Shown here one piece after another: positions 1 to 9,760 of a DNA stretch of 64,000 nucleotides (its first letter is position 1; each line of letters begins with the position of its first letter). The stretch is from Thermohalobaculum sp039187815 (GTDB lineage: Bacteria; Pseudomonadota; Alphaproteobacteria; Rhodobacterales; Rhodobacteraceae). A program made the translations under genes and the position numbers. The notes beneath the pieces are model-generated. The model was not told the DNA's origin. It saw nothing but the letters and a program-made list of their open reading frames with translations, and did no database searches. The stretch spans positions 1-64,000 of the forward strand of contig JBCCZI010000006.1 of NCBI GenBank assembly GCA_039187815.1, in the 5' to 3' direction.

Positions 1-146
1 CCGCGCTGGCCAGCGCGATCGGGGAAGAGCCCGGCGCCCGGGTGCCGGGCGCGCGCCGGCACCAGATCCGAGCCCCGCGAATGCAGGAGGGCCGGTCGGT
101 CGATCCAACCCTCCTCGCCGAGATCGAGGCCATCTCGTGCGCCTAA
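1..146 (+). CDS. C-terminal end of a probable Ldh2-family (malate/L-lactate-type) dehydrogenase, truncated by the window edge
   Basis: An open frame enters from the left edge (codons from base 3) and stops with TAA at 144-146, leaving 47 residues. The tail carries a 'PGARVPGAR' stretch followed by 'LLAEIEAIS', which resembles the usual end of NAD(P)-dependent Ldh2/malate dehydrogenase-like oxidoreductases, where a PG(E/A)R motif precedes a short terminal helix. The catalytic part lies outside the window, so the substrate cannot be stated. The next gene starts inside this one (GTG at 137), which suggests co-transcription. The family call rests on a short tail only; that a gene ends here is more certain than its identity. 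Confidence 0.5.
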   Translation, partial: ALASAIGEEPGARVPGARRHQIRAPRMQEGRSVDPTLLAEIEAISCA

Positions 147-583
147 GTCCGGGATCTGGCCGGTCGTGGTGCGGCGCCTCGGTTTTGGCGGTAGCATCCA
201 TGCTGATCCACACGCCCGTGTGCGCAGCAGATCCCGTGATCGAGTTGGCGCCGGTTGAGCGGAACCTCGAGCGGCTGGAGCGCCGCGAGGTCGGCGGAGC
301 ATCCACAACCGGTCGTGGTGCCCTGGAGGCGGATCTGAACCGGTTGCGGCGCGCGCCTCCCCGAGGCACCCCCGTCGATCAGGGTGAGCGCCGTCGCCGT
401 CTGCGCTTGCTCGAGGCCCGGGCGGAGGACCTGCCCAGATTTCGCCGGCAAGCGGCGCCCTATGCCGCCAACACCGGACGGACCCGCCTGTTGCCCATCG
501 GGATCCCGGAGACGACGCTTACCCTCGACGATCTGTTGAGCGATGGCGCAGGGGCGGAGCCGGATACGCCCGTCCGCCCCTGA
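137..583 (+). CDS. Small exported protein of unknown function
   Basis: Unrecognised protein of 148 residues. The GTG start at 137 gives an N-terminus with basic residues, a hydrophobic stretch (about residues 14-27) and an 'VCA-AD' cleavage-like site near residue 30, typical of a Sec signal peptide. The alternative ATG at 200 would cut away half of that signal. The mature part is rich in Arg, Glu and Leu, predicted mostly helical, with no catalytic motif seen. It overlaps the end of the preceding dehydrogenase gene by 10 nt and is convergent with lon. A 102-residue open frame on the opposite strand (143-451) was judged a shadow. That the gene is real is likely but not proven. Confidence 0.5.
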   Translation: MRLSPGSGRSWCGASVLAVASMLIHTPVCAADPVIELAPVERNLERLERREVGGASTTGRGALEADLNRLRRAPPRGTPVDQGERRRRLRLLEARAEDLPRFRRQAAPYAANTGRTRLLPIGIPETTLTLDDLLSDGAGAEPDTPVRP

Positions 584-622
584 CGCCTGAGGCCCCGCCT
601 GGCTGGCAGGGCCGCGGCCATG

Positions 623-3028
623 TCAGTGTGCCAGGGATGCGCCGCCTGTACTTTCCGGCGTTGCGGCCGCTTTGGCGAGCTCCGCATCCCAATCCCACTC
701 GATCGCCTCGGGTTTGCGGGTGAGCGCGATGTCCAACACTTCGGTGACAGTCTCCACCGGCACGATCTCAAGCCCCTTGGTGATCGTATCCGGTATCTCC
801 CGCAGGTCTTTGACGTTCTCCTTTGGGATCATCACGGTCTGGATGCCGCCACGGAGCGCCGCCAGAAGCTTCTCCTTCAGCCCGCCGATCGGGAGCACAT
901 TGCCGCGTAGCGTGACCTCGCCGGTCATCGCCACATCCTTGCGCACAGGGATCTGAGTCAGCACCGAGACGATCGAGGTCACCATGGCCACGCCTGCCGA
1001 GGGCCCGTCCTTGGGCGTCGCGCCCTCGGGCACGTGGACATGGATGTCCATCTTCTCGAACCGCGGCGGCTCAACCCCGAACTCTGTCGCCTTCGAGCGC
1101 ACATAGCTCGACGCGGCATCGATCGATTCCTTCATCACGTCACCGAGCGTGCCCGTGGTCTTCATCCGGCCCTTACCCGGGAGACGCAGCGCCTCGATGT
1201 GCAGCAGATCGCCGCCGACCGAGGTATAGGCGAGGCCCGTGGTCACGCCGATCTGATCCGTCTCTTCGGCCAGCCCGTGCTTGTGCCGCGGCACGCCCAA
1301 CAGGTTCTCCAGCGTCTTGGGCGTCACCCGCACCTGCTTGGCGTCGCCCTTGACGATCTTGGTCAGCGCCTTGCGGCAGAGTTTGGCCAGCTCCCGCTCG
1401 AGGTTGCGTACCCCCGCCTCCCGGGTATAGCGGCGGATCACCTCGAGCAGACCTTCGTCGGACAGCGAGAACTCGCGCGGCTTCAGCCCATGCTCTTTCA
1501 GCTGCTTGGGCAGCAAATGCGCGCGGGCGATCTCGACCTTTTCCTGCTCAGTATAGCCGGCGAGCGGGATGATCTCCATGCGGTCCAACAGCGGTTGCGG
1601 CATGTTGTAGGTGTTGGCTGTCGTCAGGAACAGCACGTTCGAGAGGTCGTACTCCACCTCGAGATAGTGGTCGGTGAAGCTGTTGTTCTGTTCCGGATCC
1701 AGCACCTCGAGCATCGCGCTCGCCGGATCGCCGCGGAAGTCGTGGCCCATCTTGTCGATTTCGTCGAGCAGGATCAGCGGATTCGTGGTCTTGGCCTTCT
1801 TCATCGACTGGATGATCTTGCCGGGCATCGAGCCGATATAGGTCCGCCGGTGACCGCGGATCTCGGCCTCATCGCGCACGCCGCCGAGCGAGATACGGAT
1901 GAACTCGCGCCCCGTCGCCTTGGCCACCGATTTGCCGAGCGAGGTCTTGCCCACGCCCGGAGGGCCGACCAGGCAGAGGATCGGGCCTTTCAGCTTCGAC
2001 GATCGCTTTTGCACCGCAAGATACTCGACGATCCGCTCTTTGACCTTCTCGAGGCCGTAATGGTCGGCGTCCAGCACTTCCTCGGCGCGCTTGAGGTCTT
2101 TTTTCACGCGCGATTTGGTGCCCCATGGGATCGAGAGCATCCAGTCGAGATAGTTGCGCACCACGGTCGCCTCGGCCGACATCGGCGACATCTGCTTGAG
2201 CTTTTTCAGCTCGGCCAGTGCTTTCTCCGCCGCCTCTTTCGACAGCTTGGTGTTCTCGATGCGATCTTCGTACTCGGCAAGCTCGTCGCGGCCCTCTTCG
2301 GCCTCGCCCAACTCGCGCTGGATCGCCTTCATCTGTTCGTTCAGATAATACTCGCGCTGCGTCTTCTCCATCTGGTGCTTGACGCGCGTCTTGATCTTCT
2401 TCTCGACCTGGAGGACCGAGATCTCGCCCTGGATCATCGACAGCACGGCCTCGAGTCGTGCCGCGACATTGGGCTCCTCGAGCAGCCGCTGCCGCTCCGA
2501 TAGCTTCACGCCCAGATGGCCGGAGATTGTGTCGGCGAGTTTGGCGGGCTCCTCGATCTCGGCGATCGAGGAGAGCGCCTCCTCGGGCACGTTCTTGTTG
2601 AGCTTCACATAGCGCTCGAACTGATCGCGCAGCGAACGCGCCAGGGCCGCGACGGTGGTCTCCTCGGCCTCGATCTCGGGGATCTCTTCGGCTTCCGCCT
2701 CGAAATACTCGTCATTGTCGCGGAAGGTCACGATGCCCGCTCGGCTCTTGCCCTCGACCAGCACCTTCACGGTGCCATCCGGCAGCTTCAGCAGTTGGAG
2801 CACATTGGCCAGGGTCCCGACACGATAGATGTCGTCGGTTTCAGGATCGTCCTTGCTCGCGTCCTTCTGGCTCACCAACAGGATCTGGCGGTCTTCCTGC
2901 ATCACCGCCTCGAGCGCGTTCACCGATTTGGTGCGCCCAACGAACAGCGGCACGATCATGTAAGGAAAGACCACGATGTCCCGGAGGGGTAGGACGGGGA
3001 AAATCTGGGTCGAACTCGTCTCGGTCAT
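623..3028 (-). CDS. lon: ATP-dependent protease Lon (La)
   Basis: Lon is the cytoplasmic AAA+ serine protease that unfolds and degrades damaged and short-lived regulatory proteins. The 801-residue product has the full bacterial layout: N-terminal substrate domain (about 10-200), coiled linker, AAA+ module with Walker A GPPGVGKT at 355-362 and Walker B LILLDEID at 418-425, and a C-terminal protease domain. The catalytic dyad is Ser677 in DGPSAG and Lys720 in GGLKEK, spaced 43 residues apart as in E. coli Lon (S679/K722). Length is normal for the family. It lies downstream of clpP and clpX on the same strand, making a three-gene proteolysis block (clpP-clpX-lon). No clear heat-shock promoter was found in the 128-nt gap to clpX. 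Confidence 0.98.
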   Translation of the reverse strand: MTETSSTQIFPVLPLRDIVVFPYMIVPLFVGRTKSVNALEAVMQEDRQILLVSQKDASKDDPETDDIYRVGTLANVLQLLKLPDGTVKVLVEGKSRAGIVTFRDNDEYFEAEAEEIPEIEAEETTVAALARSLRDQFERYVKLNKNVPEEALSSIAEIEEPAKLADTISGHLGVKLSERQRLLEEPNVAARLEAVLSMIQGEISVLQVEKKIKTRVKHQMEKTQREYYLNEQMKAIQRELGEAEEGRDELAEYEDRIENTKLSKEAAEKALAELKKLKQMSPMSAEATVVRNYLDWMLSIPWGTKSRVKKDLKRAEEVLDADHYGLEKVKERIVEYLAVQKRSSKLKGPILCLVGPPGVGKTSLGKSVAKATGREFIRISLGGVRDEAEIRGHRRTYIGSMPGKIIQSMKKAKTTNPLILLDEIDKMGHDFRGDPASAMLEVLDPEQNNSFTDHYLEVEYDLSNVLFLTTANTYNMPQPLLDRMEIIPLAGYTEQEKVEIARAHLLPKQLKEHGLKPREFSLSDEGLLEVIRRYTREAGVRNLERELAKLCRKALTKIVKGDAKQVRVTPKTLENLLGVPRHKHGLAEETDQIGVTTGLAYTSVGGDLLHIEALRLPGKGRMKTTGTLGDVMKESIDAASSYVRSKATEFGVEPPRFEKMDIHVHVPEGATPKDGPSAGVAMVTSIVSVLTQIPVRKDVAMTGEVTLRGNVLPIGGLKEKLLAALRGGIQTVMIPKENVKDLREIPDTITKGLEIVPVETVTEVLDIALTRKPEAIEWDWDAELAKAAATPESTGGASLAH

Positions 3029-3156
3029 CTTGCAGCCTCACACCTAGGGGCACGCGCTTGCGGCTAGGAGCCTCTCATTGGCTCCGTCTGTCATGCGAAC
3101 GACACTCCGCATCTTGAGGAATGTAGGACGATGCAGCGATGCTGCGCGGCCTTTTG

Positions 3157-4422
<1,266 letters not shown>

Positions 4423-4552
4423 ACCAGTCTCCGGGCGGGACGCTCCGCCTGCTTGGCTGCCGGGCCGCAGCGTCAATGCGCGGCCTAACCCCGATCAACC
4501 GAGGCTAGTGCATAGCCGAAACCCTGTCACTAGCGCCGGTGGGGCTGGCGGG

Positions 4553-5179
4553 TCAATCCTCCGTGGGGGCCTCGCGCTTTTCCACGATCGTGTCGATGAT
4601 GCCCCACTCCTTGGCTTGGACCGGGGTCATGAAGTTATCACGGTCGAGGGCGTTCTCGACCGTTTCATAGTCTTGCCCGCAATGGTGAACATAGATTTCG
4701 TTCAGCCGCTTCTTCAGCGCCATGACTTCTTGGGCATGGATTGCGATGTCCGAGGCCTGGCCCTGGAAGCCGCCCGAGGGCTGGTGCACCATCACCCGGC
4801 TGTTGGGCAGAGAGAAGCGCATGTCCTTCTCGCCCGCCGCCAACAACAGCGACCCCATGGACGCCGCCTGACCCACGCAGAGCGTGGACACGGCGGGCCG
4901 GATGTATTGCATCGTGTCATACATCGAGAGCCCCGAGGTGACCACGCCGCCCGGGCTGTTGATGTACATCGAGATCTCTTTCTTCGGGTTCTCGGCCTCG
5001 AGGAACAAGAGCTGCGCCACCATCAAGGTGGACATCGCGTCGTGCACCGGGCCCGAAACGAAGATGATCCGCTCTTTCAGCAGGCGGGAATAGATGTCAT
5101 AGGACCGCTCCCCGCGCGAGGTTTGCTCGACCACGATGGGCACGAGGGTGTTCATATACGTGTCGATGGGATCGCGCAT
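4553..5179 (-). CDS. clpP: ATP-dependent Clp protease proteolytic subunit ClpP
   Basis: ClpP forms the tetradecameric peptidase chamber that degrades proteins unfolded by ClpX or ClpA. The 208-residue product carries the serine-protease triad: Ser107 in GQAASMG, His132 in VMVHQP and Asp181 in DRDNFM. All three are shifted by the same four residues from E. coli ClpP. A strong ribosome site (AGGAGG, 8 nt before ATG) fixes the start. It is the first gene of the clpP-clpX-lon block, so the promoter should lie in the 136-nt gap 5180-5315 beyond it. No convincing promoter was recognised there. Confidence 0.98.
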   Translation of the reverse strand: MRDPIDTYMNTLVPIVVEQTSRGERSYDIYSRLLKERIIFVSGPVHDAMSTLMVAQLLFLEAENPKKEISMYINSPGGVVTSGLSMYDTMQYIRPAVSTLCVGQAASMGSLLLAAGEKDMRFSLPNSRVMVHQPSGGFQGQASDIAIHAQEVMALKKRLNEIYVHHCGQDYETVENALDRDNFMTPVQAKEWGIIDTIVEKREAPTED

Positions 5180-5315
5180 GATCTCTGCCTCCTGGCGGTG
5201 CCCGACGCGGCCCGCTCGCTACTCCCCGAGTCCTAATCACTCGTCCCGTGAGCGGCAAGCGCACCACCCGGAATTATGCGGTCGCGCCCGGTGAACGCCG
5301 AGTTAAAAGCCATGG

Positions 5316-6236
5316 TCAACGCCAACTTCTGGCGGTCAACAAATGGCGATAAAGCGCCAGCGCATCCGCCGAGACCGACCTGTTGCGTGGCAGGCCCAGA
5401 TGGTAGCCGAAGCCCGTCGACAGCACCGAGGGCGACAGCGCGACCAGGCGACCGGCGGCAATATGTCCCGCGATCAGACCGAGGCTGCCGAGCGTCACCC
5501 CGTCGCCTTGGACCGCCGCCTCGATGGCCGAGAGATAGCTGGTGAAGCTCAGCCGTGGCTTGTCTGCCGGAACGGGCTGGCCTTCCGCATCGAACCAGGC
5601 CGCGGGTGGGATCCAGTGGGCGTTGACCCGTGCATAGTCGATCAGGTCGAGGCGCAGGATCTCGGACGGCGTGAGCGGTGGGGCCAGGCCGGTCTCGGCC
5701 AGCAGCGAGGGCGCGGCCACCGGCACCAACTCTTCGGCCACGAGCGGGCTCAGCCGCCATTTCGGATGCTCACCCGAGCCATAGAGGATGGTCACGTCAT
5801 GGTGATCATTCGCGAGGTCTCCCATGGCATCAGAGGTCGTCAGGCGCAGGGATACGCCGGGATGCTCGCGCGCAAAGGCCCGAACATGCGGCCCCAGCCA
5901 CAGATGGCTGACCGATCCGGCGGCGACAAGGGCGACAGGGCGCTGCGTGGCCTCGGTCTGAAAGGGCGCCAAGGCCTCTTCGAGGTAATCAAGCGCCGCC
6001 CGCGTCCGGGTGTGCAGCTGTCGTCCCGCCTCGCTCAGCCGGACATGGCGGCCCCGGCGCAAGAACAAGGCCGCGCCCAGTTGGTCCTCAAGTCCGCGAA
6101 TGCGCCGGCTGACCGCCGCTTGGGTCACCCCAAGCTCCCGTGCGGCGGCGGAGAAGTTCCCGTGGCGCGCCGCCGCTTCGAACACGCGAAAGGCTTCGAG
6201 AGGGATCCGGGACAACATCGTCTGGAATTCCACCAT
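5316..6236 (-). CDS. LysR-family transcriptional regulator (GcvA-like)
   Basis: LysR-type activator/repressor of 306 residues. The N-terminal winged helix-turn-helix (about residues 10-70) reads AFRVFEAAARHGNFSAAA then VTQAAVSRRI, a textbook LysR recognition region of the GcvA branch. The remainder is a periplasmic-binding-protein-like effector domain. It is divergent from the iron-type alcohol dehydrogenase gene, 96 nt apart, an arrangement in which LysR proteins usually control the divergent gene and themselves. The effector is unknown. The start could also be the ATG six codons in (6218); neither has a strong ribosome site. Its end lies 136 nt upstream of clpP, same strand. Confidence 0.92.
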   Translation of the reverse strand: MVEFQTMLSRIPLEAFRVFEAAARHGNFSAAARELGVTQAAVSRRIRGLEDQLGAALFLRRGRHVRLSEAGRQLHTRTRAALDYLEEALAPFQTEATQRPVALVAAGSVSHLWLGPHVRAFAREHPGVSLRLTTSDAMGDLANDHHDVTILYGSGEHPKWRLSPLVAEELVPVAAPSLLAETGLAPPLTPSEILRLDLIDYARVNAHWIPPAAWFDAEGQPVPADKPRLSFTSYLSAIEAAVQGDGVTLGSLGLIAGHIAAGRLVALSPSVLSTGFGYHLGLPRNRSVSADALALYRHLLTARSWR

Positions 6237-6274
6237 GATCTGAGATCATCACAATACCCAATAAATGGCCATCT

Positions 6275-6303
6275 TTGGAAAGCTGGAATCTTATCCGATA
6301 AAA
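6275..6303 (+). promoter_or_regulatory. Probable promoter of the iron-type alcohol dehydrogenase with a TTATC-C-GATAA palindrome
   Basis: In the AT-richer divergent gap, TTGGAA (6275-6280) and ATAAAA (6298-6303) are separated by 17 nt, a reasonable sigma-70-type -35/-10 pair reading toward the dehydrogenase. An 11-bp perfect palindrome TTATCCGATAA (6291-6301) overlaps the -10 side, and a wider TGGAAA/TTTCCA inverted repeat (6276-6281 and 6314-6319) surrounds it. These could be LysR contact sites; this is inference from position and symmetry. Confidence 0.35.
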
Positions 6304-6332
6304 CTGAGGGTGGTTTCCAGAAGGGCGTGTTC

Positions 6333-7493
6333 ATGTTCGAGATGGCTTCGACCCCGCCGATCCGTTGCGAGGCGGGATGTTTGGACCAGGTTGGCGCGTT
6401 CGCCGCCCAACTCGCCCCGGCGGGACGGGTGTTGCTGATCCTGGATCCCAATCTTGGGCGGCTCGGCATCCCCGAGCGGGCCCGCGCACTGCTCGAAGCG
6501 GCCGGATTGACCGTCCGCCTGTTCGACGCAGCGCCTGGCGAGCCGACAATCGCGGATCTGCGCAAAACGGTCGCCCTGGCACGCGAGGCGGATCTGGTCG
6601 TGGGGATCGGGGGCGGTTCGGCGCTGGACATCGCCAAGATCTCTGCGGTCTGCGGACGCTCCGAGCCTGGGACCGATCCCGCGGCCTTCAGTGGCGCCGC
6701 CCGCCCGCTGCCGCCCGTCACGCTTCCGAAGATCCTGGTGCCGACGACGGCTGGCGCTGGCGCCGAGAGCTCGTCGACCGCGATCTTCTCGGGCGAGAAT
6801 GGCCGAAAGCTTTGGATCTGGGGATCGCAAACCAAAGCCGAACGCATTCTCCTTGATCCGGCGCTCACGGTGTCGCTGCCGCCAGCCGTGACGGCGGCCT
6901 GTGCCATGGACGCATTTGTTCACGCCTTTGAGGCAGCGACGAACCGGCGTACCCACTCGGGGGCTCAGTTGTATGCCCACGAGGCCATGCGTCTGATCGC
7001 CGGCGCATTGCCGCGGGCTGTGGTTCAGCCGACGGATCTGGGCGCCCGCGGCGATCTCTTGGTCGCCGCCTGCTATGCCGGCGTGGCGATCGACAACTGC
7101 GGAACCGCGGTCGCTCATATGGTTAGCCACGCGCTGGCCGGGCTGGCGCCCGTCTCGCACGGGTTGGCGACGGCCCTAGCGTTCGAGATGACCTTGCCCT
7201 GGCTGGTCGCCGAGCCAACGGCCGATATGGATGCGGCCGCCCAGGCGCTCTATCTGCCAAGCGCGTCGGCGCTGCCAGGCTCCGTTGCGGCGCTGATGGA
7301 CCGCTCGGGCATGGTACGGCGGTTGCCCGAAGCCTGCGGGGCCGTTGACCCGGCCGTGTTGGCCGAGGCGTTGCGTGCCCCCGAGAACGCGCCCATGCGC
7401 ACCGCGACGGCGCGGTTGGTCTCCGATGCCGACACCGAGCGGTTCGCGCAGGCCATGATCGCCCTCGCCGCGTCGCCGGAGACGGTGCACTAG
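6333..7493 (+). CDS. Iron-containing (group III type) alcohol dehydrogenase
   Basis: NAD(P)-dependent oxidoreductase of the iron-type alcohol dehydrogenase family, 386 residues. The dinucleotide motif GIGGGSALD lies at 91-99. The four metal-ligand positions of the family are all present: Asp193 and His197 (AMDAFVHAFEA), His262 and His276 (SHG), with the same spacing as E. coli FucO. The family's usual HGxxNA reads HGLATA here, so the Asn is replaced. The ATG at 6333 is preceded by AGAAGGG; the frame stays open far upstream but that region is antisense to the LysR gene. Control by the divergent LysR regulator is likely. The substrate is not predictable from sequence; a maleylacetate reductase-like role is a possible alternative. 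Confidence 0.88.
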   Translation: MFEMASTPPIRCEAGCLDQVGAFAAQLAPAGRVLLILDPNLGRLGIPERARALLEAAGLTVRLFDAAPGEPTIADLRKTVALAREADLVVGIGGGSALDIAKISAVCGRSEPGTDPAAFSGAARPLPPVTLPKILVPTTAGAGAESSSTAIFSGENGRKLWIWGSQTKAERILLDPALTVSLPPAVTAACAMDAFVHAFEAATNRRTHSGAQLYAHEAMRLIAGALPRAVVQPTDLGARGDLLVAACYAGVAIDNCGTAVAHMVSHALAGLAPVSHGLATALAFEMTLPWLVAEPTADMDAAAQALYLPSASALPGSVAALMDRSGMVRRLPEACGAVDPAVLAEALRAPENAPMRTATARLVSDADTERFAQAMIALAASPETVH

Positions 7494-7588
7494 GCCCTTC
7501 AGAGCCAATTTTTTGCCGTCTGCCCGGGGTTAACCATATTGAAACGCGGATCAGGTGTTCTTGTTTTGATCCAAATTAGAGGCGTCCG

Positions 7589-7894
7589 ATGTTTCCTGCT
7601 GATGAACTGTTTGAGCTGCGTACGGAAATCCGCCGGTTGAAGGAGCGTGAGGCACAGCTGCGCGCGCGGATGATGGCTGATCCCGGAGGGCCCTCTTGTG
7701 CCGGGCGCGACTGGGAGGGTGTTGTCGTGATGCGCGAGACCAGGCGCCTCGACACCGCCTCGCTGCCGGCTGGCTTGCTGGCCGATCCGGCGCATTACCG
7801 CACAACGGGGTTCCGGGCGGTTTTGCTGCGCCCGGCCGGAGATGCAGCGCCCAGCCGGCGCGTGCCTCTGGCCCCGCCCGGATGCGGTTTCTGA
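7589..7894 (+). CDS. Small conserved-looking protein of unknown function
   Basis: A 101-residue cytoplasmic protein. The N-terminal third is a charged helix likely to form a short coiled coil (ELFELRTEIRRLKEREAQLRAR); the rest contains 'RRLDTASLPAGLLADPAHYR', then a basic Pro-rich tail. No enzyme motif or membrane segment is visible. The coiled-coil start followed by a 'LP..LLADP..Y' segment matches my recollection of short hypothetical proteins in Rhodobacterales, but I cannot assign a role. It stands alone between the dehydrogenase and the convergent TIGR02186 gene. The stop lies 8 nt before the end of that convergent gene. Confidence 0.6.
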   Translation: MFPADELFELRTEIRRLKEREAQLRARMMADPGGPSCAGRDWEGVVVMRETRRLDTASLPAGLLADPAHYRTTGFRAVLLRPAGDAAPSRRVPLAPPGCGF

Positions 7895-7901
7895 CGGTCC
7901 G

Positions 7902-8660
7902 CTAGGGGAAGAAGAGGCGGAAAAAGGCCGAGGCGAGCCATCCGGCCGCCAGGGCGACCAAGATCGAGAGGATCCCGTAGAGCGCACTCTGTTCCTTGGC
8001 CATGGTGTAGATCCAGCGCTCGAGCCCAACCTTGCGGACCGCGATGCCCTCTTCGACCACGTCGAGCACCTGGCCATCGCGCAACAGGAAGATGCGGGCC
8101 CGGTAGTCGCCCTCGACCAGCTGTGCGGGCAGGGCGATGGCGGTGCGGAAGAGGGTCTCCTCAGTAACCTCGACTGTGCCCGGCAGCTCGAAGTAGAGGC
8201 CCTGGTCCTTGCGCAAGCGGATCACGGCGGCCCGGTAGTCCTCCGGATAGCGGTCCGCATGGGTGTCGCCGATCAGACGCACCGCATGGTCGATCCCGAC
8301 CTTGTAGCGCAGATCATCCGTGTGACTGATCACCTCTCTCAGGGCTCGGGTGCTGGCCACGGCATAGACGCTGGGGGCGGCGTCGACTTTCACGCCGCCA
8401 TCGTTGATCCAGATGCCGAAGCGGCGCTCCTTCTTGCGCACAACGACCGGTTCGGAGGGCCCCGTCACGGCAACGATCACGTCGAGCGCGCTGTCCGTCG
8501 CGGCGGGCGCCTCCCGCTTCACCGCGCCATAGATCACGATCTCCGAGCCGTCGAAGCCCGTGGTGATCGACACGCGGTTCTGGCTGAGTGCGGCGACCAC
8601 CTCCTCAGCCGCGGCAGCGCCCGAGAGAAACGTCAGCAGAAGGAGGACCACCGCTCTCAA
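7902..8660 (-). CDS. TIGR02186-family membrane-anchored periplasmic protein (TSUP partner)
   Basis: 252-residue protein with an N-terminal signal peptide (hydrophobic Leu/Val run, 'AAAAEE' cleavage region near residue 18), a long beta-rich periplasmic portion and one C-terminal membrane helix ending in 'FFRLFFP'. Proteins of this type (TIGR02186) are found in alphaproteobacteria next to TSUP transporters, as here. The best start is TTG at 8660, whose last two bases are part of the TGA stop of the upstream transporter gene (TTGA overlap). A GTG three codons later is the alternative. Translational coupling suggests the two proteins work together at the inner membrane; the function is not known. 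Confidence 0.8.
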   Translation of the reverse strand: MRAVVLLLLTFLSGAAAAEEVVAALSQNRVSITTGFDGSEIVIYGAVKREAPAATDSALDVIVAVTGPSEPVVVRKKERRFGIWINDGGVKVDAAPSVYAVASTRALREVISHTDDLRYKVGIDHAVRLIGDTHADRYPEDYRAAVIRLRKDQGLYFELPGTVEVTEETLFRTAIALPAQLVEGDYRARIFLLRDGQVLDVVEEGIAVRKVGLERWIYTMAKEQSALYGILSILVALAAGWLASAFFRLFFP

Positions 8661-9571
8661 TGTCCGTCTCCGCCCAAGCTGTAGAGCTCACTCGGCTCGA
8701 TCACCAGATCGAAGCCCAGCTTGGCGCAGACCAATAGAACGATGATGGCGAGCAGGATGCGCAGTTGCTCGGCCCGCAGACGCGGCCCGATCCGCACGCC
8801 GATCTGCGTGCCCACGACACCCCCCAACAGCAGCAGCACCGCCAGCACCGCATCGACGGTCTGGTTGGTGATTGCGTGCATCAACGTGGTGGCGCCTGTC
8901 ACGAACATGATCTGGAACAACGAGGTGCCCACCACCACCGTCGTCGCCATCCCCAGCAGATAGATCATCGCCGGGACCATGATGAACCCGCCGCCGACCC
9001 CCATGATGGCGGCCAGCACGCCCACGAACAGGCCCACGAGAAAGGGCGGGATCGCGCTGATATAGAGATTCGAGGCCCGGAACCGCATCTTGAAGGGCAG
9101 GCCGTGCACCCATCCGTGGCGCCGCTTGGTGCGCCCTTGGACGCCTTTGCGGGTGCGCATCAGGGCCTGCAGGCTCTCGACAAACATCAGCCCGCCGACA
9201 ATACCGAGGAAGACTACATAACAGAGCGAGACCAGGAGCTCGACCTGGCCTAGAACCCGCAGCAAGGCAAAGATCTGCACGCCAATCGCCGAGCCGACCA
9301 AACCGCCGGCCAACAGCACGGCGCCCATCTTGAAATCGACTGTCTTGCGACGCCAATGAGACAGCACGCCCGAGAACGAAGAGGCCACGATCTGATTCGC
9401 CTCGGTCGCCACGGCCACCGCCGGTGGGATCCCGATCAGGATCAGCAACGGGGTCATCAGAAAGCCGCCGCCCACGCCGAAGAGCCCGGACAGAAAGCCC
9501 ACTCCGCCCCCGATCCCCAACAGCAGGAACGCGTCCACCGAGACTTCGGCAATCGGAAGGTAGATGTTCAT
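8657..9571 (-). CDS. TSUP (TauE/SafE) family membrane transporter
   Basis: Integral membrane protein of 304 residues with about eight hydrophobic helices in two halves. Each half contains the glycine-rich signature of TauE/SafE permeases: GGGVGFLSGLFGVGGGF near the N-terminus and AAIMGVGGGFIMVP in the second half. Members export or import small sulfur-containing anions such as sulfite or sulfoacetate; the substrate here is unknown. The ATG at 9571 begins a short amphipathic segment before the first helix; earlier in-frame starts only add a basic, non-hydrophobic tail. It is first in a two-gene unit with the TIGR02186 protein, overlapping it by 4 nt. Confidence 0.9.
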   Translation of the reverse strand: MNIYLPIAEVSVDAFLLLGIGGGVGFLSGLFGVGGGFLMTPLLILIGIPPAVAVATEANQIVASSFSGVLSHWRRKTVDFKMGAVLLAGGLVGSAIGVQIFALLRVLGQVELLVSLCYVVFLGIVGGLMFVESLQALMRTRKGVQGRTKRRHGWVHGLPFKMRFRASNLYISAIPPFLVGLFVGVLAAIMGVGGGFIMVPAMIYLLGMATTVVVGTSLFQIMFVTGATTLMHAITNQTVDAVLAVLLLLGGVVGTQIGVRIGPRLRAEQLRILLAIIVLLVCAKLGFDLVIEPSELYSLGGDGH

Positions 9572-9701
9572 GCGTTCGCGCCCCGATCGTTGGAGCTGCT
9601 TAGCACGGGCAGTGGGCAAGTCCACAGTGACGTCGCCGCAGGGACTGGGACCAGAAACCAGCAAACGGCAGCGCCAGCGAATCAACCCGCGTTAAGACAC
9701 C

Positions 9702-9726
9702 GGTAAGGGGTTTGCGAGACCTTACC
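9702..9726. promoter_or_regulatory. Inverted repeat (7-bp arms) upstream of the SprA-like gene
   Basis: GGTAAGG (9702-9708) and CCTTACC (9720-9726) form a perfect 7-bp inverted repeat around an 11-nt centre, ending 34 nt before the ATG of the metalloprotease-like gene, in the divergent gap shared with the TSUP transporter. It may be an operator or a leader hairpin. No T-run follows, so a terminator is unlikely. Confidence 0.35.
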
Positions 9727-9760
9727 TCCAAGGCCATCCCGGCCGCGACGCGAGGACGCC

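Noticed and set aside
1034..2503. 489-residue plus-strand open frame inside lon
   Set aside because: Shadow of lon: no ribosome site, His/Arg/Leu-rich composition typical of antisense frames, no family resemblance.
3133..3145. GCAGC-GAT-GCTGC hairpin after clpX as a terminator
   Set aside because: On the clpX transcript it has a 5-bp stem and no U-tract, and lon continues on the same strand.
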